A stretch of DNA of 64,000 nt from Labrys sedimenti (GCF_034424805.1 NZ_JAXOUF010000001.1:1280563-1344562); one strand, 5' to 3'; counted from the first letter of the stretch, positions 1-8,496 are shown. Translations and numbers: made by a program. Notes: a model not told the origin generated them from the letters alone.

Positions 1-209
1 CCGCGGCCCAGGGGCAGGGATTGGGCCGCCGCCTGCTTCAGATCGCCGAAAGGCGCGCTCGTGAAGCGGCCTATCGTCGGATCAGGCTCTACACCAATGA
101 GGCGATGACGGAGAATATCGCGCTCTACACCCGCTGCGGCTATGCCGAAACCCATCGCGCCGAAGAAATGGGCTTGCGCAGGGTCTATATGGAGAAAGAT
201 CTGGCCTGA
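1..209 (+). CDS. GNAT N-acetyltransferase, C-terminal part (5' end outside window)
   Basis: The reading frame is open from the left edge of the window and ends with TGA at 207-209, so only about the last 68 residues are visible. They contain the acetyl-CoA pyrophosphate-binding signature of the GNAT fold (QGQGLGRRLL). They then show the usual C-terminal pattern, a beta strand (IRLYTNEAMTENIALY) followed by a turn with a GY pair (RCGYAETHR) and a final strand (RRVYMEKDL). The protein should transfer an acetyl group to a small molecule or protein, but the substrate-binding N-terminal half is missing, so the substrate cannot be judged. It converges with the next gene. Confidence 0.85.
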   Translation, partial: AAQGQGLGRRLLQIAERRAREAAYRRIRLYTNEAMTENIALYTRCGYAETHRAEEMGLRRVYMEKDLA

Positions 210-225
210 TGCAGGTGCCTCCTGG

Positions 226-726
226 TCAGCCTGCTTCGCCACTTTCCAGCCTGGCCTCGAGGGCATCGATTTCCGACGGTGTGAAAACTTCGATGCCTCC
301 CGTCCGAAGGAGCGCAGCCGTTACACCGGCACCGGCATGTTTCCGCCCTGCAAATGCTCCATCATAGATGAAGGCACTTCCGCAGGAGGGGCTGCCATCG
401 ATCAAGAGGGCGAAGCGGCAGCCCTGGGACTGTGCCAAAGCCAGGGCGCTCCTCGCTCCGTCGAGATAGAGCGCAGTCACGTCGGCGCCCGTAACATCGA
501 CCACACGAGCAGTGCCTGCCAGGACGTCGCTACCCGACAGTCCCTCGGCGATCTCGGCCGGCGGCCGGGGCACACTGAAGCCTCCGGCGAGCTCGGGGCA
601 GACCACGACAAGGCGTCCTTCATCGCGCCAGCGCGTGAGAGCCGGGTGATCGAGCGTTTTCGCCATCCCGTCATAACGTACCGGCCGCCCGACGAGGCAG
701 GCGCTCACCAGGATCTTGGCCGTCAT
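226..726 (-). CDS. DUF523 family protein
   Basis: A 166-residue protein with the hallmarks of DUF523 (YbbK-like): the opening ILVSACLVGRPVRYDG, the internal VVCPELAGG and the late motif SPSCGS. The conserved cysteines in ACLVG, VCPE and SPSCG suggest a metal- or cluster-binding or redox site, but no reaction has been established for the family to my knowledge. It has the usual length for the single-domain version and lacks the extra DUF1722 domain seen in some relatives. The gene stands alone, convergent with the clipped acetyltransferase. The family call is secure; the function is unknown. Confidence 0.85.
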   Translation of the reverse strand: MTAKILVSACLVGRPVRYDGMAKTLDHPALTRWRDEGRLVVVCPELAGGFSVPRPPAEIAEGLSGSDVLAGTARVVDVTGADVTALYLDGARSALALAQSQGCRFALLIDGSPSCGSAFIYDGAFAGRKHAGAGVTAALLRTGGIEVFTPSEIDALEARLESGEAG

Positions 727-1362
727 CGCTGCCCCGCATCGCTCTTGCGCATCAACGCTGTGATAGGGCCAAGCACGCGCCGCGACAACCGCCAGCCCCG
801 ATTTGGGCCTCGCCGGCTGCCAACGCCTCCAGCCTGCGGCTGAACAGTCGTCTTGGTATCACCCTGGTATCAGTCCAGTCACATCCTGGTTCTATTCTTG
901 GAGAGTTCGCGATGGGATTCGGGGATGCAGGCCGACCCCAAATAGCACGAATCGTCTTAGTATTCTCATATATTCGCGCCTTCATGTCAGACAATTCTCG
1001 ATCATCCAAGCAGTTAATCGATTTATCCGATGAAAGCATCCGGGATGGCTATTTTTTGTATTGATGAGCATAGCCAGCTTTGTTAGGGGATGGCGCAAGC
1101 TTGCAATGAAGTTATGGAGTTGCAGACGCTTTATTTGCCAAGAGATGCTTAACTTTAGCATCCAAGTGCAGATTTCGATTGCGAAAACTTAACGTCATGC
1201 AAGTAAATGCATGCCGGAGGAGGAAGACAGGCGCTCCCTTCTCCGGCCTTTCTTTGCTTGGCGCCCCAGGACCTGGCGCCCCTGAACTCGGCGCCCCATC
1301 GGCCGCGCAACCACCTCAATGCCCGCCCTGCCCCTATCCGTGAGGCGTGTTGATGCCGCCTC
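727..1362. other. 636-bp intergenic region with no convincing gene
   Basis: Short open frames occur here, but none has a recognisable product or a good ribosome-binding site. Positions 1010-1215 are clearly more AT-rich than the rest of the window and hold two small inverted repeats, GATGCT/AGCATC at 1144-1162 and CATGCA/TGCATG near 1196-1213. Positions 1259-1297 contain three near-regular copies of GGCGCCCC. An AT-rich promoter region or a small RNA is possible, but nothing decides it. Confidence 0.4.
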
Positions 1363-2664
1363 TCAGGAGGCGCGCTGTAGACGCTTGAAGGGCAGACCGT
1401 CGACACCCGCAAAGCGGGCCTGGGATCCCAGGGCCTCTTCAATGCGCAAGGCCTCGTTCCACTTGGCCATGCGTTCGGAACGGGCGAAGGATCCCACCTT
1501 GAGCTGTTCCGCATGCCAGCCGATGGCGAGATGCACGATGGCGACATCCTCGGTCTCGCCGGAACGGGCCGATACGATCGTGCCGAAACCGGCACGCCTC
1601 CCCGCCTCGCAGGCAGCCTTGGCCTCGCTGACCGTGCCGGCCTGGTTGACCTTCACCAGCACCGCATTGACGGTCTCGTTCCTCGCCGCCTGTTCGACCA
1701 AACCGGCATTGGTGACCAGGAAATCATCACCGATGACCTGGATGCGATGGCCCACTGCCGCGGTGAAGCGGGCAAGGCCTTCGGCATCGTCCTCGGCGAA
1801 GGGATCTTCGATCGAAAGGATGGGATAGCGCTCACACCAGCCCAGGAGATAATCCGCCATGCCGTCCCGATCGAGTTCGCGTCCCTCCAGGCCGAGCCGA
1901 TAGCGCCCGCCGCGGCCGAATTCGGAGGCGGCGATATCGAGCGAGATCGCAACGTCGTCACCCGGTGTGAAGCCGGCCCGCTCAATGGCCAGCACGAGCG
2001 TATCGAGCGCCTCTTCGTTGGAACCGAATGCGGGCCACCAGCCTCCTTCATCCGCAACGCCCTGCAGCAGGCCGCGCTCGGCCATGATCCTTCCGGCCGC
2101 CAGATAGACCTCGGCCGTGATCTCGAGCGCCTCGGCAAAGCTCGCCGCCTTCGGCGCCATCACCATGAAATCCTGGATGTCGGTGCGGCGGCCGGCATGG
2201 ACCCCGCCGCCGAAGACCTGGATTTCCGGCAAGGGAAGGCTGACTGGCCCCTCCCCGGCCAGATATCGCCATAGCGGCTGGCGACGGCTGGCAGCGGCCG
2301 CGTGCAACACCGCGAGCGAAACCGCGACGGTCGCATTGCCGCCGAGTCTTTGCTTGGTCGGCGTGCCGTCCAGTGCGATCAGTGCCGCATCCAGCCCCAC
2401 TTGGTCGAACGGATCGCGACCGATCAGAAGCGGTGCGATCTCCTCGCGCATGCCGGCGAGGGCTCCCTGGACGTCGAGGCCGCCCAGCCTCTCGCCGCCA
2501 TCCCTGCGCTCGAGCGCCTCGCGGCTGCCCCGGGAGGCACCGGCCGGGGCAATGCCTCGCGCGATTGTGCCATCGCTGAGCTCGATTTCGGCTTCGACGG
2601 TCGGACGGCCGCGGGAATCCCAGATGCGGCGCGCATCAAGTCTACGAATGGATATATCGGTCAT
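1363..2664 (-). CDS. Enolase-superfamily paralogue (divergent phosphopyruvate-hydratase-like)
   Basis: A 433-residue protein with the full enolase fold: N-terminal cap (RRIWDSRGRPTVEAE) and C-terminal barrel (VKVNQAGTVSEA, RSGETED, LRIEEALG). By alignment from memory with yeast enolase, the metal ligands are kept (D243, E286 in SIEDP, D313), as are the two catalytic lysines (K338, K389), E206 and H156. However, E168 of yeast corresponds to Asp165 (QDFMV rather than QEFMI) and the catalytic-site His373 is Ala366 (SARSGETED rather than SHRSGETED). The S-loop is also changed (AGASRG for SGASTG). The start overlaps the stop of the upstream kinase by 4 bp (ATGA), so the two are translationally coupled. 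It is unlikely to be the housekeeping enolase. It may act on a modified 2-phospho-hydroxyacid, or be an inefficient enolase. Confidence 0.85.
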   Translation of the reverse strand: MTDISIRRLDARRIWDSRGRPTVEAEIELSDGTIARGIAPAGASRGSREALERRDGGERLGGLDVQGALAGMREEIAPLLIGRDPFDQVGLDAALIALDGTPTKQRLGGNATVAVSLAVLHAAAASRRQPLWRYLAGEGPVSLPLPEIQVFGGGVHAGRRTDIQDFMVMAPKAASFAEALEITAEVYLAAGRIMAERGLLQGVADEGGWWPAFGSNEEALDTLVLAIERAGFTPGDDVAISLDIAASEFGRGGRYRLGLEGRELDRDGMADYLLGWCERYPILSIEDPFAEDDAEGLARFTAAVGHRIQVIGDDFLVTNAGLVEQAARNETVNAVLVKVNQAGTVSEAKAACEAGRRAGFGTIVSARSGETEDVAIVHLAIGWHAEQLKVGSFARSERMAKWNEALRIEEALGSQARFAGVDGLPFKRLQRAS

Positions 2665-3677
2665 TGGCGGGTCCAGGCATTGGCGATGGCGATCAGGTCC
2701 TGCTGCGGGTCGGCGATCAGCGGCCTGGCAAAGCGGCGCACGGCTTCCCGTTCGTCCTCATGCGTCAGATATTCGACAGGCGACTTGCCATCCACCCGCG
2801 CCAGGAACAGCACCGGCAACAGGGCGGCAGTCCTGGCTTCGAGATCGGCGCGATCTTCCCAGTCGATCCTGGCGAAATAGGCGTTGACCAGGGCTTCGAA
2901 GGCATCCCGATAGGCCTTGCGCGGGACACCTCGCCGTGCGCCCTTCAACAGGAGATGATTGAGGCAGAAGGCGAGATCGAAAGCCGGATCGCCAAAACAG
3001 GCGCATTCAGCATCGAGAAAGATTGGGCCCTTCTGCCCGCACAGGATGTTCTTGGGGCTGACATCACCGTGAATCAGCGCCTTCTTGGTGGCCAGCGTGC
3101 GGGCGGCGATAGCCTCGATCCGTCCTACCAGGTCGGGATGGGCGCGGGCCGTGGCGATGAGATAAGGCTCGATGCGGATCGCCTCGAACGTCGCATCATT
3201 GGCAAAGCGCTCCGCCAGTCCGGCCTCTCGCGCACTGGCCGCATGCAGGAGGCCAAGGTCGGCACCGACACGCACCGCAAAAGCCACATCGACGATCTGA
3301 TCCAGCAACAAGGCTTTCCACACCGGATTGCACTCCGGCGGCAGGAAGCTCATCGCAAACAGGCCTCGCTCCTCATCTTCGCCGAGAATGGCCGGGACGC
3401 CGTCCGGCAGCCAATGCGCAACCTGGCGCATCCAGGCGACCTCCGCGGCATTGCGGCCCGTCGGGACTTCCCAGACCGCCGCCACCTTCAGACGGGCCAG
3501 AGCCCGCTTGACGCAAAGACGCCGGTCCGATGTCTCGACCAGGTGGATATCCGACGACACGCCGCCCGTCAGGGGTGTCAAGCGTGCCTCTTCTCCGGGG
3601 CCAAGCAGCCCCATTAAGCGCAACGCGACGAGGATTGCCGTTACGCCGTCATCTTGTTCGGGATCGAGTTGGGTCAT
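2661..3677 (-). CDS. APH-fold phosphotransferase (kinase) coupled to enolase paralogue
   Basis: A 338-residue protein of the aminoglycoside phosphotransferase/choline kinase fold. The catalytic loop is HGDVSPKNIL (Asp base, Asn metal ligand) and is followed by the metal-binding stretch FLDAECACFGDPAFDLAF, in which the usual DFE/DWE is replaced by DAE. A lysine-bearing strand (RLCVKRAL) fits ATP binding. The start is placed at MTQLDPEQ because upstream extension only adds arginine-rich low-quality sequence. The gene lies 8 bp after a TetR gene and shares ATGA with the enolase paralogue. The coupling suggests the kinase makes a phosphorylated acid that the enolase then dehydrates; this is inference. 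A role in antibiotic resistance is not indicated. Confidence 0.8.
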   Translation of the reverse strand: MTQLDPEQDDGVTAILVALRLMGLLGPGEEARLTPLTGGVSSDIHLVETSDRRLCVKRALARLKVAAVWEVPTGRNAAEVAWMRQVAHWLPDGVPAILGEDEERGLFAMSFLPPECNPVWKALLLDQIVDVAFAVRVGADLGLLHAASAREAGLAERFANDATFEAIRIEPYLIATARAHPDLVGRIEAIAARTLATKKALIHGDVSPKNILCGQKGPIFLDAECACFGDPAFDLAFCLNHLLLKGARRGVPRKAYRDAFEALVNAYFARIDWEDRADLEARTAALLPVLFLARVDGKSPVEYLTHEDEREAVRRFARPLIADPQQDLIAIANAWTRQ

Positions 3678-3685
3678 GTCGCTTC

Positions 3686-4282
3686 TCAACCGTTTCGCTG
3701 GCGCAAGCCGTCGAGCACGGCGCGGATAAGCAGCCGCCATTCCCCCGCCAGCCCACCGGCCGCGATCGAAAGCGCCGCTCTTTCATAGACGGCCGAGAGC
3801 AAGAGCGCCCCGGCGTCGATTGGCACGACCCGCAGCGCATCGGCCGCGATGGCGGCTGCAAGGCCTTCACGCAATGTGCGTCCGCCATGATCGGCATCGA
3901 TGGCATCCACGACCTCGCGTCCCAGCACGGCCGGTGCCTCGATCAGCAACAGCCTGGTCCGGCCCGGCAGCGACATCGCGGCCAGAAAAGCCTCACCGCC
4001 TGCGGCCAGCGCCTCGATGGGGCCAAGCTCTCCGGGAGCTGCCCTTTCGATCTCGGAGGCCAAAGCGGCATTCTCGGCTTCGACGACGGCTCGGAACAGG
4101 GCCTGCTTGTCGGCAAAATGATGATAGAGCGCGCCGCGCGTCACGCCGGCTTCCGCCACCAGCTCGGGTGTTCCGGTCTCGGCATAGCCTTTTTCCACAA
4201 ACAGCCTGCGCGCCGCCGCGATCAGGGCGGCCCTCGTTCTCAGCGTGCGATCCTGATTGGAACGTCGGCCTTCCTCTTGCAT
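3686..4282 (-). CDS. TetR family transcriptional regulator
   Basis: A 198-residue repressor with a classic N-terminal TetR helix-turn-helix (ALIAAARRLFVEKGYAETGTPELVAEAGVTRGALYHHFADKQ, split here by helices) followed by an all-alpha ligand-binding domain. The start MQEEGRRSN at 4282 is preferred because the longer version would place the operator-like palindrome inside the coding sequence. It is the first gene of a likely operon with the kinase and enolase paralogue, and it is divergent from the glyoxalase-fold gene at 4345. It probably represses both directions through the shared 60-bp intergenic region. The ligand is unknown. Confidence 0.85.
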   Translation of the reverse strand: MQEEGRRSNQDRTLRTRAALIAAARRLFVEKGYAETGTPELVAEAGVTRGALYHHFADKQALFRAVVEAENAALASEIERAAPGELGPIEALAAGGEAFLAAMSLPGRTRLLLIEAPAVLGREVVDAIDADHGGRTLREGLAAAIAADALRVVPIDAGALLLSAVYERAALSIAAGGLAGEWRLLIRAVLDGLRQRNG

Positions 4283-4326
4283 ACATGCAGCCTGTATGTT
4301 ATCTAAAAACATTCAGTGTGTATGTT
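4280..4326. promoter_or_regulatory. Probable TetR operator, two sites
   Basis: The gap between the TetR gene and the divergent glyoxalase-fold gene holds CATACA-N7-TGTATG at 4280-4298. A second, less perfect copy, CATTCA-N3-TGTATG, lies at 4310-4324. The octamer TGTATGTT occurs at 4293 and again at 4319. A palindrome touching the regulator's own start codon is typical of autorepression. The assignment rests on symmetry and position only. Confidence 0.55.
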
Positions 4327-4344
4327 TATAGAGGGAATGCCAAA

Positions 4345-4776
4345 ATGTCCATGAAGGTCACCAGCTATTACCCTGTCATCATGACCAGGCAGGTCGCCGC
4401 CACGGCGGCCTTCTATGTCGAGCATCTCGGTTTCAGGAAGCTGTTCGCGGCCGACTGGTATGTGCATCTGCAGTCCATGGCGGACGCGAATGTCAATCTC
4501 GCTGTCCTCGACGGCGATCACGACACCATTCCGGCCCCGGCACGCGGTGGGCAAGTCGGCGGCCTCCTGCTCAATTTCGAGGTCGACGACGTGGATGCCG
4601 AATATGCAAGGTTGAAGCGCGCCGGGCTGCCGATCCTGCTTGATTTGCGCGACGAGGCTTTCGGGCAGCGCCATTTCATCACGGCCGACCCGAACGGCGT
4701 GCTGATCGATGTCATCAAGCCCATCCCGCCGTCACCGGAATTCGCCGACGGCTATGCCGCCGCCCCGCCGCAGTGA
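4345..4776 (+). CDS. VOC (glyoxalase/bleomycin resistance) superfamily protein
   Basis: A 143-residue single-domain protein with the paired beta-alpha-beta-beta-beta modules of the vicinal oxygen chelate fold: YYPVIMTRQVAATAAFYVEHLGF at the start, then VDDVDAEYARLKRAGL and ITADPNGVLIDVI near the end. A GAGGGA ribosome site lies 8 bp before the chosen ATG; an in-frame ATG two codons later is also possible. It is divergent from the TetR gene and sits next to its operator, so it is a likely target of that repressor. Members of this fold include metalloenzymes and drug-sequestering proteins, and the sequence does not tell which applies here. Confidence 0.85.
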   Translation: MSMKVTSYYPVIMTRQVAATAAFYVEHLGFRKLFAADWYVHLQSMADANVNLAVLDGDHDTIPAPARGGQVGGLLLNFEVDDVDAEYARLKRAGLPILLDLRDEAFGQRHFITADPNGVLIDVIKPIPPSPEFADGYAAAPPQ

Positions 4777-4925
4777 GACCGGCAGGCAAGCCATCCGGGC
4801 GGCAACCCGTTCAGGAAGGGAACAATCCGGCCCGGCAATGGTCATATGGATTCAACAAGCTTGCTGGATAAGCAGCTTTCACGACGCCCAAAATGCGTCA
4901 TCACAGGTGAACACAGGAGCTTTTG

Positions 4926-5453
4926 ATGTCCGATCTTATTGTCGTCGGCTTTGATTCCATCGATGAAGCAGACAAGGTCCTGCTCAAGCTGGACGCGCTC
5001 AAGAAAGAATATCTGGTCGATCTCGAAGACGCGGTGGTGGTCACCCGCAATGCCGAAGGCAAGGTTCATCTCAAGCAGAGCATCAACCTGACCGGCATCG
5101 GCGCGAGTTCGGGCCTGCTGTCCGGTGCGTTGTGGGGCGGACTTGTCGGCCTGCTCTTCCTCAACCCGCTGGCCGGTTTCGCCATCGGCGGCGCTGTCGG
5201 TGCGGGCGTCGGCGCCCTCTCCGGCTCGCTGGCCGATTACGGTATCGACGACGACTTCATCAAGTCGCTCGGCCAGACCATTCCCAACAACTCCTCGGCC
5301 CTATTCGTGCTGGTCCGCAAGGTCCAGCCCGAAAAGGTCCTGGCCGAGTTCCACGGCCTCAAGGGGCGAGTGATCAAGACCTCGCTGTCGCCGGAACAGG
5401 AGCAGAAGTTGCAGGAAGCCCTGTCGGCAACGCCCGCTCCGACCAACGGCTAG
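4926..5453 (+). CDS. DUF1269 family membrane protein
   Basis: A 175-residue protein opening with SDLIVVGFDSIDEADKVL and containing a glycine-rich hydrophobic hairpin (about residues 60-105, LLSGALWGGLVGLLFLNPLAGFAIGGAVGAG in part) between soluble ends, which is the DUF1269 pattern. AGGAG lies just upstream and fixes the ATG at 4926 rather than the TTG one codon earlier. Such proteins are thought to sit in the inner membrane, often in stress-related loci, but have no defined activity that I know of. The gene is monocistronic and ends in a strong hairpin. Confidence 0.85.
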   Translation: MSDLIVVGFDSIDEADKVLLKLDALKKEYLVDLEDAVVVTRNAEGKVHLKQSINLTGIGASSGLLSGALWGGLVGLLFLNPLAGFAIGGAVGAGVGALSGSLADYGIDDDFIKSLGQTIPNNSSALFVLVRKVQPEKVLAEFHGLKGRVIKTSLSPEQEQKLQEALSATPAPTNG

Positions 5454-5470
5454 GCCCCGCTTTCTTCCCT

Positions 5471-5500
5471 GCAACGGCCAGCCCGACAGTTGGCCGTTGC
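5471..5500. terminator. Hairpin between convergent genes, possible bidirectional terminator
   Basis: Perfect 10-bp arms (GCAACGGCCA/TGGCCGTTGC) enclose a 10-nt loop. The hairpin lies between the DUF1269 gene and the convergent acetyltransferase. There is no clear T-run after either arm, so rho-independent activity is plausible rather than certain. Confidence 0.5.
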
Positions 5501-5538
5501 ACACCCTGGGCTCCGTTTCGTAACCGGCACCGGCCGCC

Positions 5539-6078
5539 TCAACGCCCTGCGGCTTCGAGCGAGGCGAAATCGCTTCGCGTTATCTGGAAGCGTCTCCAGA
5601 TCGCGCCCTGATCATGGTGCATGCCGGCATCGGTGAGGCCCAGCTTCTGAGCAACGCGCAACGAAGCAGCGTTGCGGGGAGCGATCTCGGCCACGATCCT
5701 GTCCGCCTTAAGCGTAACAAAAGCGTGCCGAACCACCGGTATCGCCGCTTCGGTCGCATAGCCCCTGCCCCAGGCCTCCCGTACCAGCCGCCAGCCGATC
5801 TCGATCTCGGGGCCGGTACCGTCAGCGGGAATGAGCAGGATCCACCCCAGGAAGCGACCGGAGTGAAGCTTGTCGACGACGGTGCCGTAGCCCAGCCCCG
5901 GTCCGTAATCGGCCTGCATGCGCTGCCTGACGAAGGCCTCGTGCTGTTCCGGATCGTGCCAAGGCCCCGGGATATGCTTGGTAACCTCGATATCCCGATC
6001 CATGGCAAGGCAGGCTTCGAAATCGGCCATGGTGCGCGGCCGCACCAGCAGTCGCTGCGTTTCGAAATTCGGCAGCAC
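5539..6078 (-). CDS. GNAT acetyltransferase of the RimJ/RimL type
   Basis: A 179-residue protein opening with ETQRLLVRPRTMADFEA, the hallmark of the RimJ/RimL-like GNAT branch. It has the acetyl-CoA loop EAWGRGYATEAA and the late motif NAASLRVAQKLGLTDAG. Translation should start at GTG 6078: GGGGAG lies 8 bp upstream, while the nearby ATG at 6083 is in a different frame. Relatives acetylate ribosomal proteins, amino acids or antibiotics, and the substrate here cannot be assigned. It stands alone, divergent from the barrel-protein gene. Confidence 0.85.
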   Translation of the reverse strand: MLPNFETQRLLVRPRTMADFEACLAMDRDIEVTKHIPGPWHDPEQHEAFVRQRMQADYGPGLGYGTVVDKLHSGRFLGWILLIPADGTGPEIEIGWRLVREAWGRGYATEAAIPVVRHAFVTLKADRIVAEIAPRNAASLRVAQKLGLTDAGMHHDQGAIWRRFQITRSDFASLEAAGR

Positions 6079-6342
6079 GACATTTCTCCCCTACGCCGAT
6101 GCGATTGGCAGGCCCTTCGTCCACTCCCCCGCCACGCGACAAACGGCAAATCTCATCCATGCAAATTTGCATCACGCCGCGCAAGGATTGCTGCCCCGCG
6201 GATACGAGCAACAATCCTCGCGAACGGAAAACTTTGCACTGGTTTGAAAGATTTTGATCGTATATGAGTGTCATTGAAATGAATGCGACTCGCCGCAGCG
6301 AGGAAGCGGCGGCATTCATCGCCAGTCCAAGGAGCATGTGCG

Positions 6343-7398
6343 ATGGCCTACCCCCAAACCCGACTCGACCAGAAACTGCGCAATATCCGAGCGGGCAACT
6401 ACAAGCGTTCCGACTTCATCATCGCCGATGCCAAGGACGGCGACATGGGCTCGGGCCTCGCGGCAACCGGCTTTGCGCGCAGCGCCGATGGCGGCCAGGG
6501 CCGCGTGCGTACGCGCGCCGAATTCATCGACCAGATCCAGACCATCGTCGAGCAGGACATCGTCGATATCATGCTGGTGTCGGCCTCCAATCTCGAACTG
6601 CTGCATGAGCGCGGCGTCTTCCGCAATTCGGCGGTCAAGCCCGCCATCCGCGCCAACGACACCACCGATTGCTGGGGCGGCGTGCGTCACCAGGCCTACA
6701 CCAAGCATCCCTCCCGTCATTTCCGGACCGCCAACATCTCGCGCGCCATGTACGGGACCAACGAGCCCGCCATCGGCGCGCCGGTGAGAGGGACCGACCT
6801 CGGCCTCTATTCGGTGACCTTCCTCAACGACATCGATCATGACTATGAGGCGCTCGACGCCTTCGCCGCCTTCCGCGAAGAGGCCGCCGACAACGATTTC
6901 AAGTATTTCTTCGAAGTCTTCAATCCCAATGTGGATTGCGGCCTCGACCGGGCCCAGATCGGCGAGTACATCAATGACAGCATCCTGCGCTGCCTCGCCG
7001 GCGTGACCAAGGCGGATCGCCCCGAATTCCTCAAGATCGTTTATAACGGGCCGAAGGCGCTCGAAGAACTGTCGAGCTTCGATCCCGATCTGGTGGTCGG
7101 CGTGCTCGGCGGCGGCGCCGGTACCACCCGCGACACCTTCGAACTGCTCCACCAGGCCGAGAAGTATGGCGGCCGTGTCGCCCTGTTCGGCCGCAAGATC
7201 AACCTGGCCGAAGATCCGCTTGCGCTGCTGGTGCTGATGCGCCAGGTCGCCGACGGCACCATCGCACCGGACGAAGCCGTCAAGGCCTATCATGGCGAAC
7301 TCTCCAAGAGCGGCCTCAAGGCCAAGCGCAGCCTGGACGATGATCTGGCGATCACCGAGGACGTGCTCAAGCCGGCAGCCCTGAAGAAGGTCGCCTGA
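6343..7398 (+). CDS. Conserved protein of unknown function, aldolase-barrel-like
   Basis: A 351-residue soluble protein that starts MAYPQTRLDQKLRNIRAG, with AAGGAG 8 bp upstream of the ATG. No named family is recognised with confidence. Alternating strand/helix segments ending in charged motifs suggest a (beta/alpha)8 barrel: FIIADAKDGDMG, DIVDIMLVSASNLEL, VKPAIRANDTTD, FFEVFNPNVDCG, FLKIVYNGPKAL, VVGVLGGGAGTTRDTFEL, VALFGRKINLAEDP. The KIVYNG and GRKIN strand ends carry lysines that could form a Schiff base. It is followed by terminators and then a DeoR-type regulator, a class that commonly controls sugar-phosphate genes. A sugar-phosphate lyase or aldolase role is inference. Confidence 0.65.
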   Translation: MAYPQTRLDQKLRNIRAGNYKRSDFIIADAKDGDMGSGLAATGFARSADGGQGRVRTRAEFIDQIQTIVEQDIVDIMLVSASNLELLHERGVFRNSAVKPAIRANDTTDCWGGVRHQAYTKHPSRHFRTANISRAMYGTNEPAIGAPVRGTDLGLYSVTFLNDIDHDYEALDAFAAFREEAADNDFKYFFEVFNPNVDCGLDRAQIGEYINDSILRCLAGVTKADRPEFLKIVYNGPKALEELSSFDPDLVVGVLGGGAGTTRDTFELLHQAEKYGGRVALFGRKINLAEDPLALLVLMRQVADGTIAPDEAVKAYHGELSKSGLKAKRSLDDDLAITEDVLKPAALKKVA

Positions 7399-7412
7399 CG
7401 ATCTTCCCCATT

Positions 7413-7474
7413 CGGCCTGCCAAGTCGATCTGGCAGGCCGGCCGGCAAGGCGGATCCCGTCGATCCGCCTTTTG
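7413..7474 (+). terminator. Two tandem hairpins, the second with a T-run
   Basis: CGGCCTGCCA/TGGCAGGCCG (7413-7440) is followed by AAGGCGGATC/GATCCGCCTT and TTTT (7447-7474). The second has the classical rho-independent form and should end the transcript of the barrel-protein gene, separating it from the DeoR gene. Confidence 0.75.
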
Positions 7475-7617
7475 TCCATCTGGGAAGCAACGCGCTTCGA
7501 TGGCAGAATCTGCAAGATTGTGCCTAAGTCCGGCCTGTATCGTCGGTCAGCGCCGAGGTGGTCCATCCGCCCCGGGGCCGTATCGATGATCCACACGCCC
7601 AAAGGAGCCCGCTTTAT

Positions 7618-8439
7618 ATGGAAGCCCCCACCAAACGCGTCGAGATCATCCCCGCCAAGCGGCGGGCGCTCATTCTGGAGCATCTGCGCATCAACGGGGC
7701 GGCCTCCATCCAGGAACTGGCCGACTCGATCGGCGGCTCGCAATCGACCATCCGCCGCGACCTCGAACATCTGATGGAGGGCGGCTATCTCGAGCGCACC
7801 CATGGTGGCGCCCTGCTGGTGCCGCCCTTGCAGGCAACGTTCGAACGTGAATCCCAGATCAACGCGCATATGCAGCGCGCCCAGAAGATTGCCATCGGCG
7901 CCGAAGCGGCCCTGCGCATCAACAATCGCGAGAGCGTGATCTTCGAGGCGAGTTCCACCGTGATGGAAGTGGTACGGGCCGCGGCTCTGCGCGATCTTTC
8001 CCTCACCGTTGTCACCAACAGCCTGGAGATTGCCCAGGTCAGTTCCGACGTGCCGAGCTGGCGGGTGATCATGCCGGGCGGCACCATCCGGCCCGGCGGC
8101 TGGCGCTCGCTCTGGGGCGAGCCGGGCGAGAGCTTTTTCAACACCGTGCATGCCGATGTCTGCGTCACCGGCGCCTATGCCGTCAGCGGCAATGTCCTCA
8201 CCGATGCCGCGCTCGAGGTCGCTTCGCTCAAGCGCAAGATGATCCAGTCATCCCGTCGCACCATCGTGGTGGTCGACAGTTCAAAATTCTCGGCACCGTC
8301 CTTCTCGACCTTCTGCGAGCTCTCCGCCATCGACGAACTGATCACCGATGACGGCATCAAGCCCGAATATCTGGACGCGCTGAACAACTATGGCACCAAG
8401 GTCACGGTCGTGCCGATGAAGGGTGCGGCACAGCGATAG
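7618..8439 (+). CDS. DeoR family transcriptional regulator
   Basis: A 273-residue regulator. The N-terminal winged helix (RRALILEHLRINGAASIQELAD and SQSTIRRDLEHL, then GYLERTHGGALL) is the DeoR signature. The C-terminal domain has the sugar-phosphate sensor pattern of the ribose-phosphate isomerase fold (TVVTNSLEIA, VCVTGAYAVSG, KRKMIQSSRRTIVVVDSSKF). AAGGAG lies 10 bp before the ATG. It probably responds to a phosphorylated sugar and controls the barrel-protein gene directly upstream, although terminators between them show separate transcription. Confidence 0.88.
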   Translation: MEAPTKRVEIIPAKRRALILEHLRINGAASIQELADSIGGSQSTIRRDLEHLMEGGYLERTHGGALLVPPLQATFERESQINAHMQRAQKIAIGAEAALRINNRESVIFEASSTVMEVVRAAALRDLSLTVVTNSLEIAQVSSDVPSWRVIMPGGTIRPGGWRSLWGEPGESFFNTVHADVCVTGAYAVSGNVLTDAALEVASLKRKMIQSSRRTIVVVDSSKFSAPSFSTFCELSAIDELITDDGIKPEYLDALNNYGTKVTVVPMKGAAQR

Positions 8440-8496
8440 GCCGTCTTCATCCGCGCTCTTGGTGCCCCGTAAGCCTGGCCGGCTTCCTGGCGGCGC

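Noticed and set aside
752..1039. Small protein gene in the first large intergenic region
   Set aside because: No ribosome site, poor codon usage and no recognisable sequence. It spans a composition change typical of non-coding DNA.
6316..8151. A 611-codon open frame antisense to the barrel-protein and DeoR genes
   Set aside because: Composition is the mirror image of the sense genes, with no domain and with low-complexity Asp/Gly/His runs. It is a shadow produced by high GC in the third codon position.
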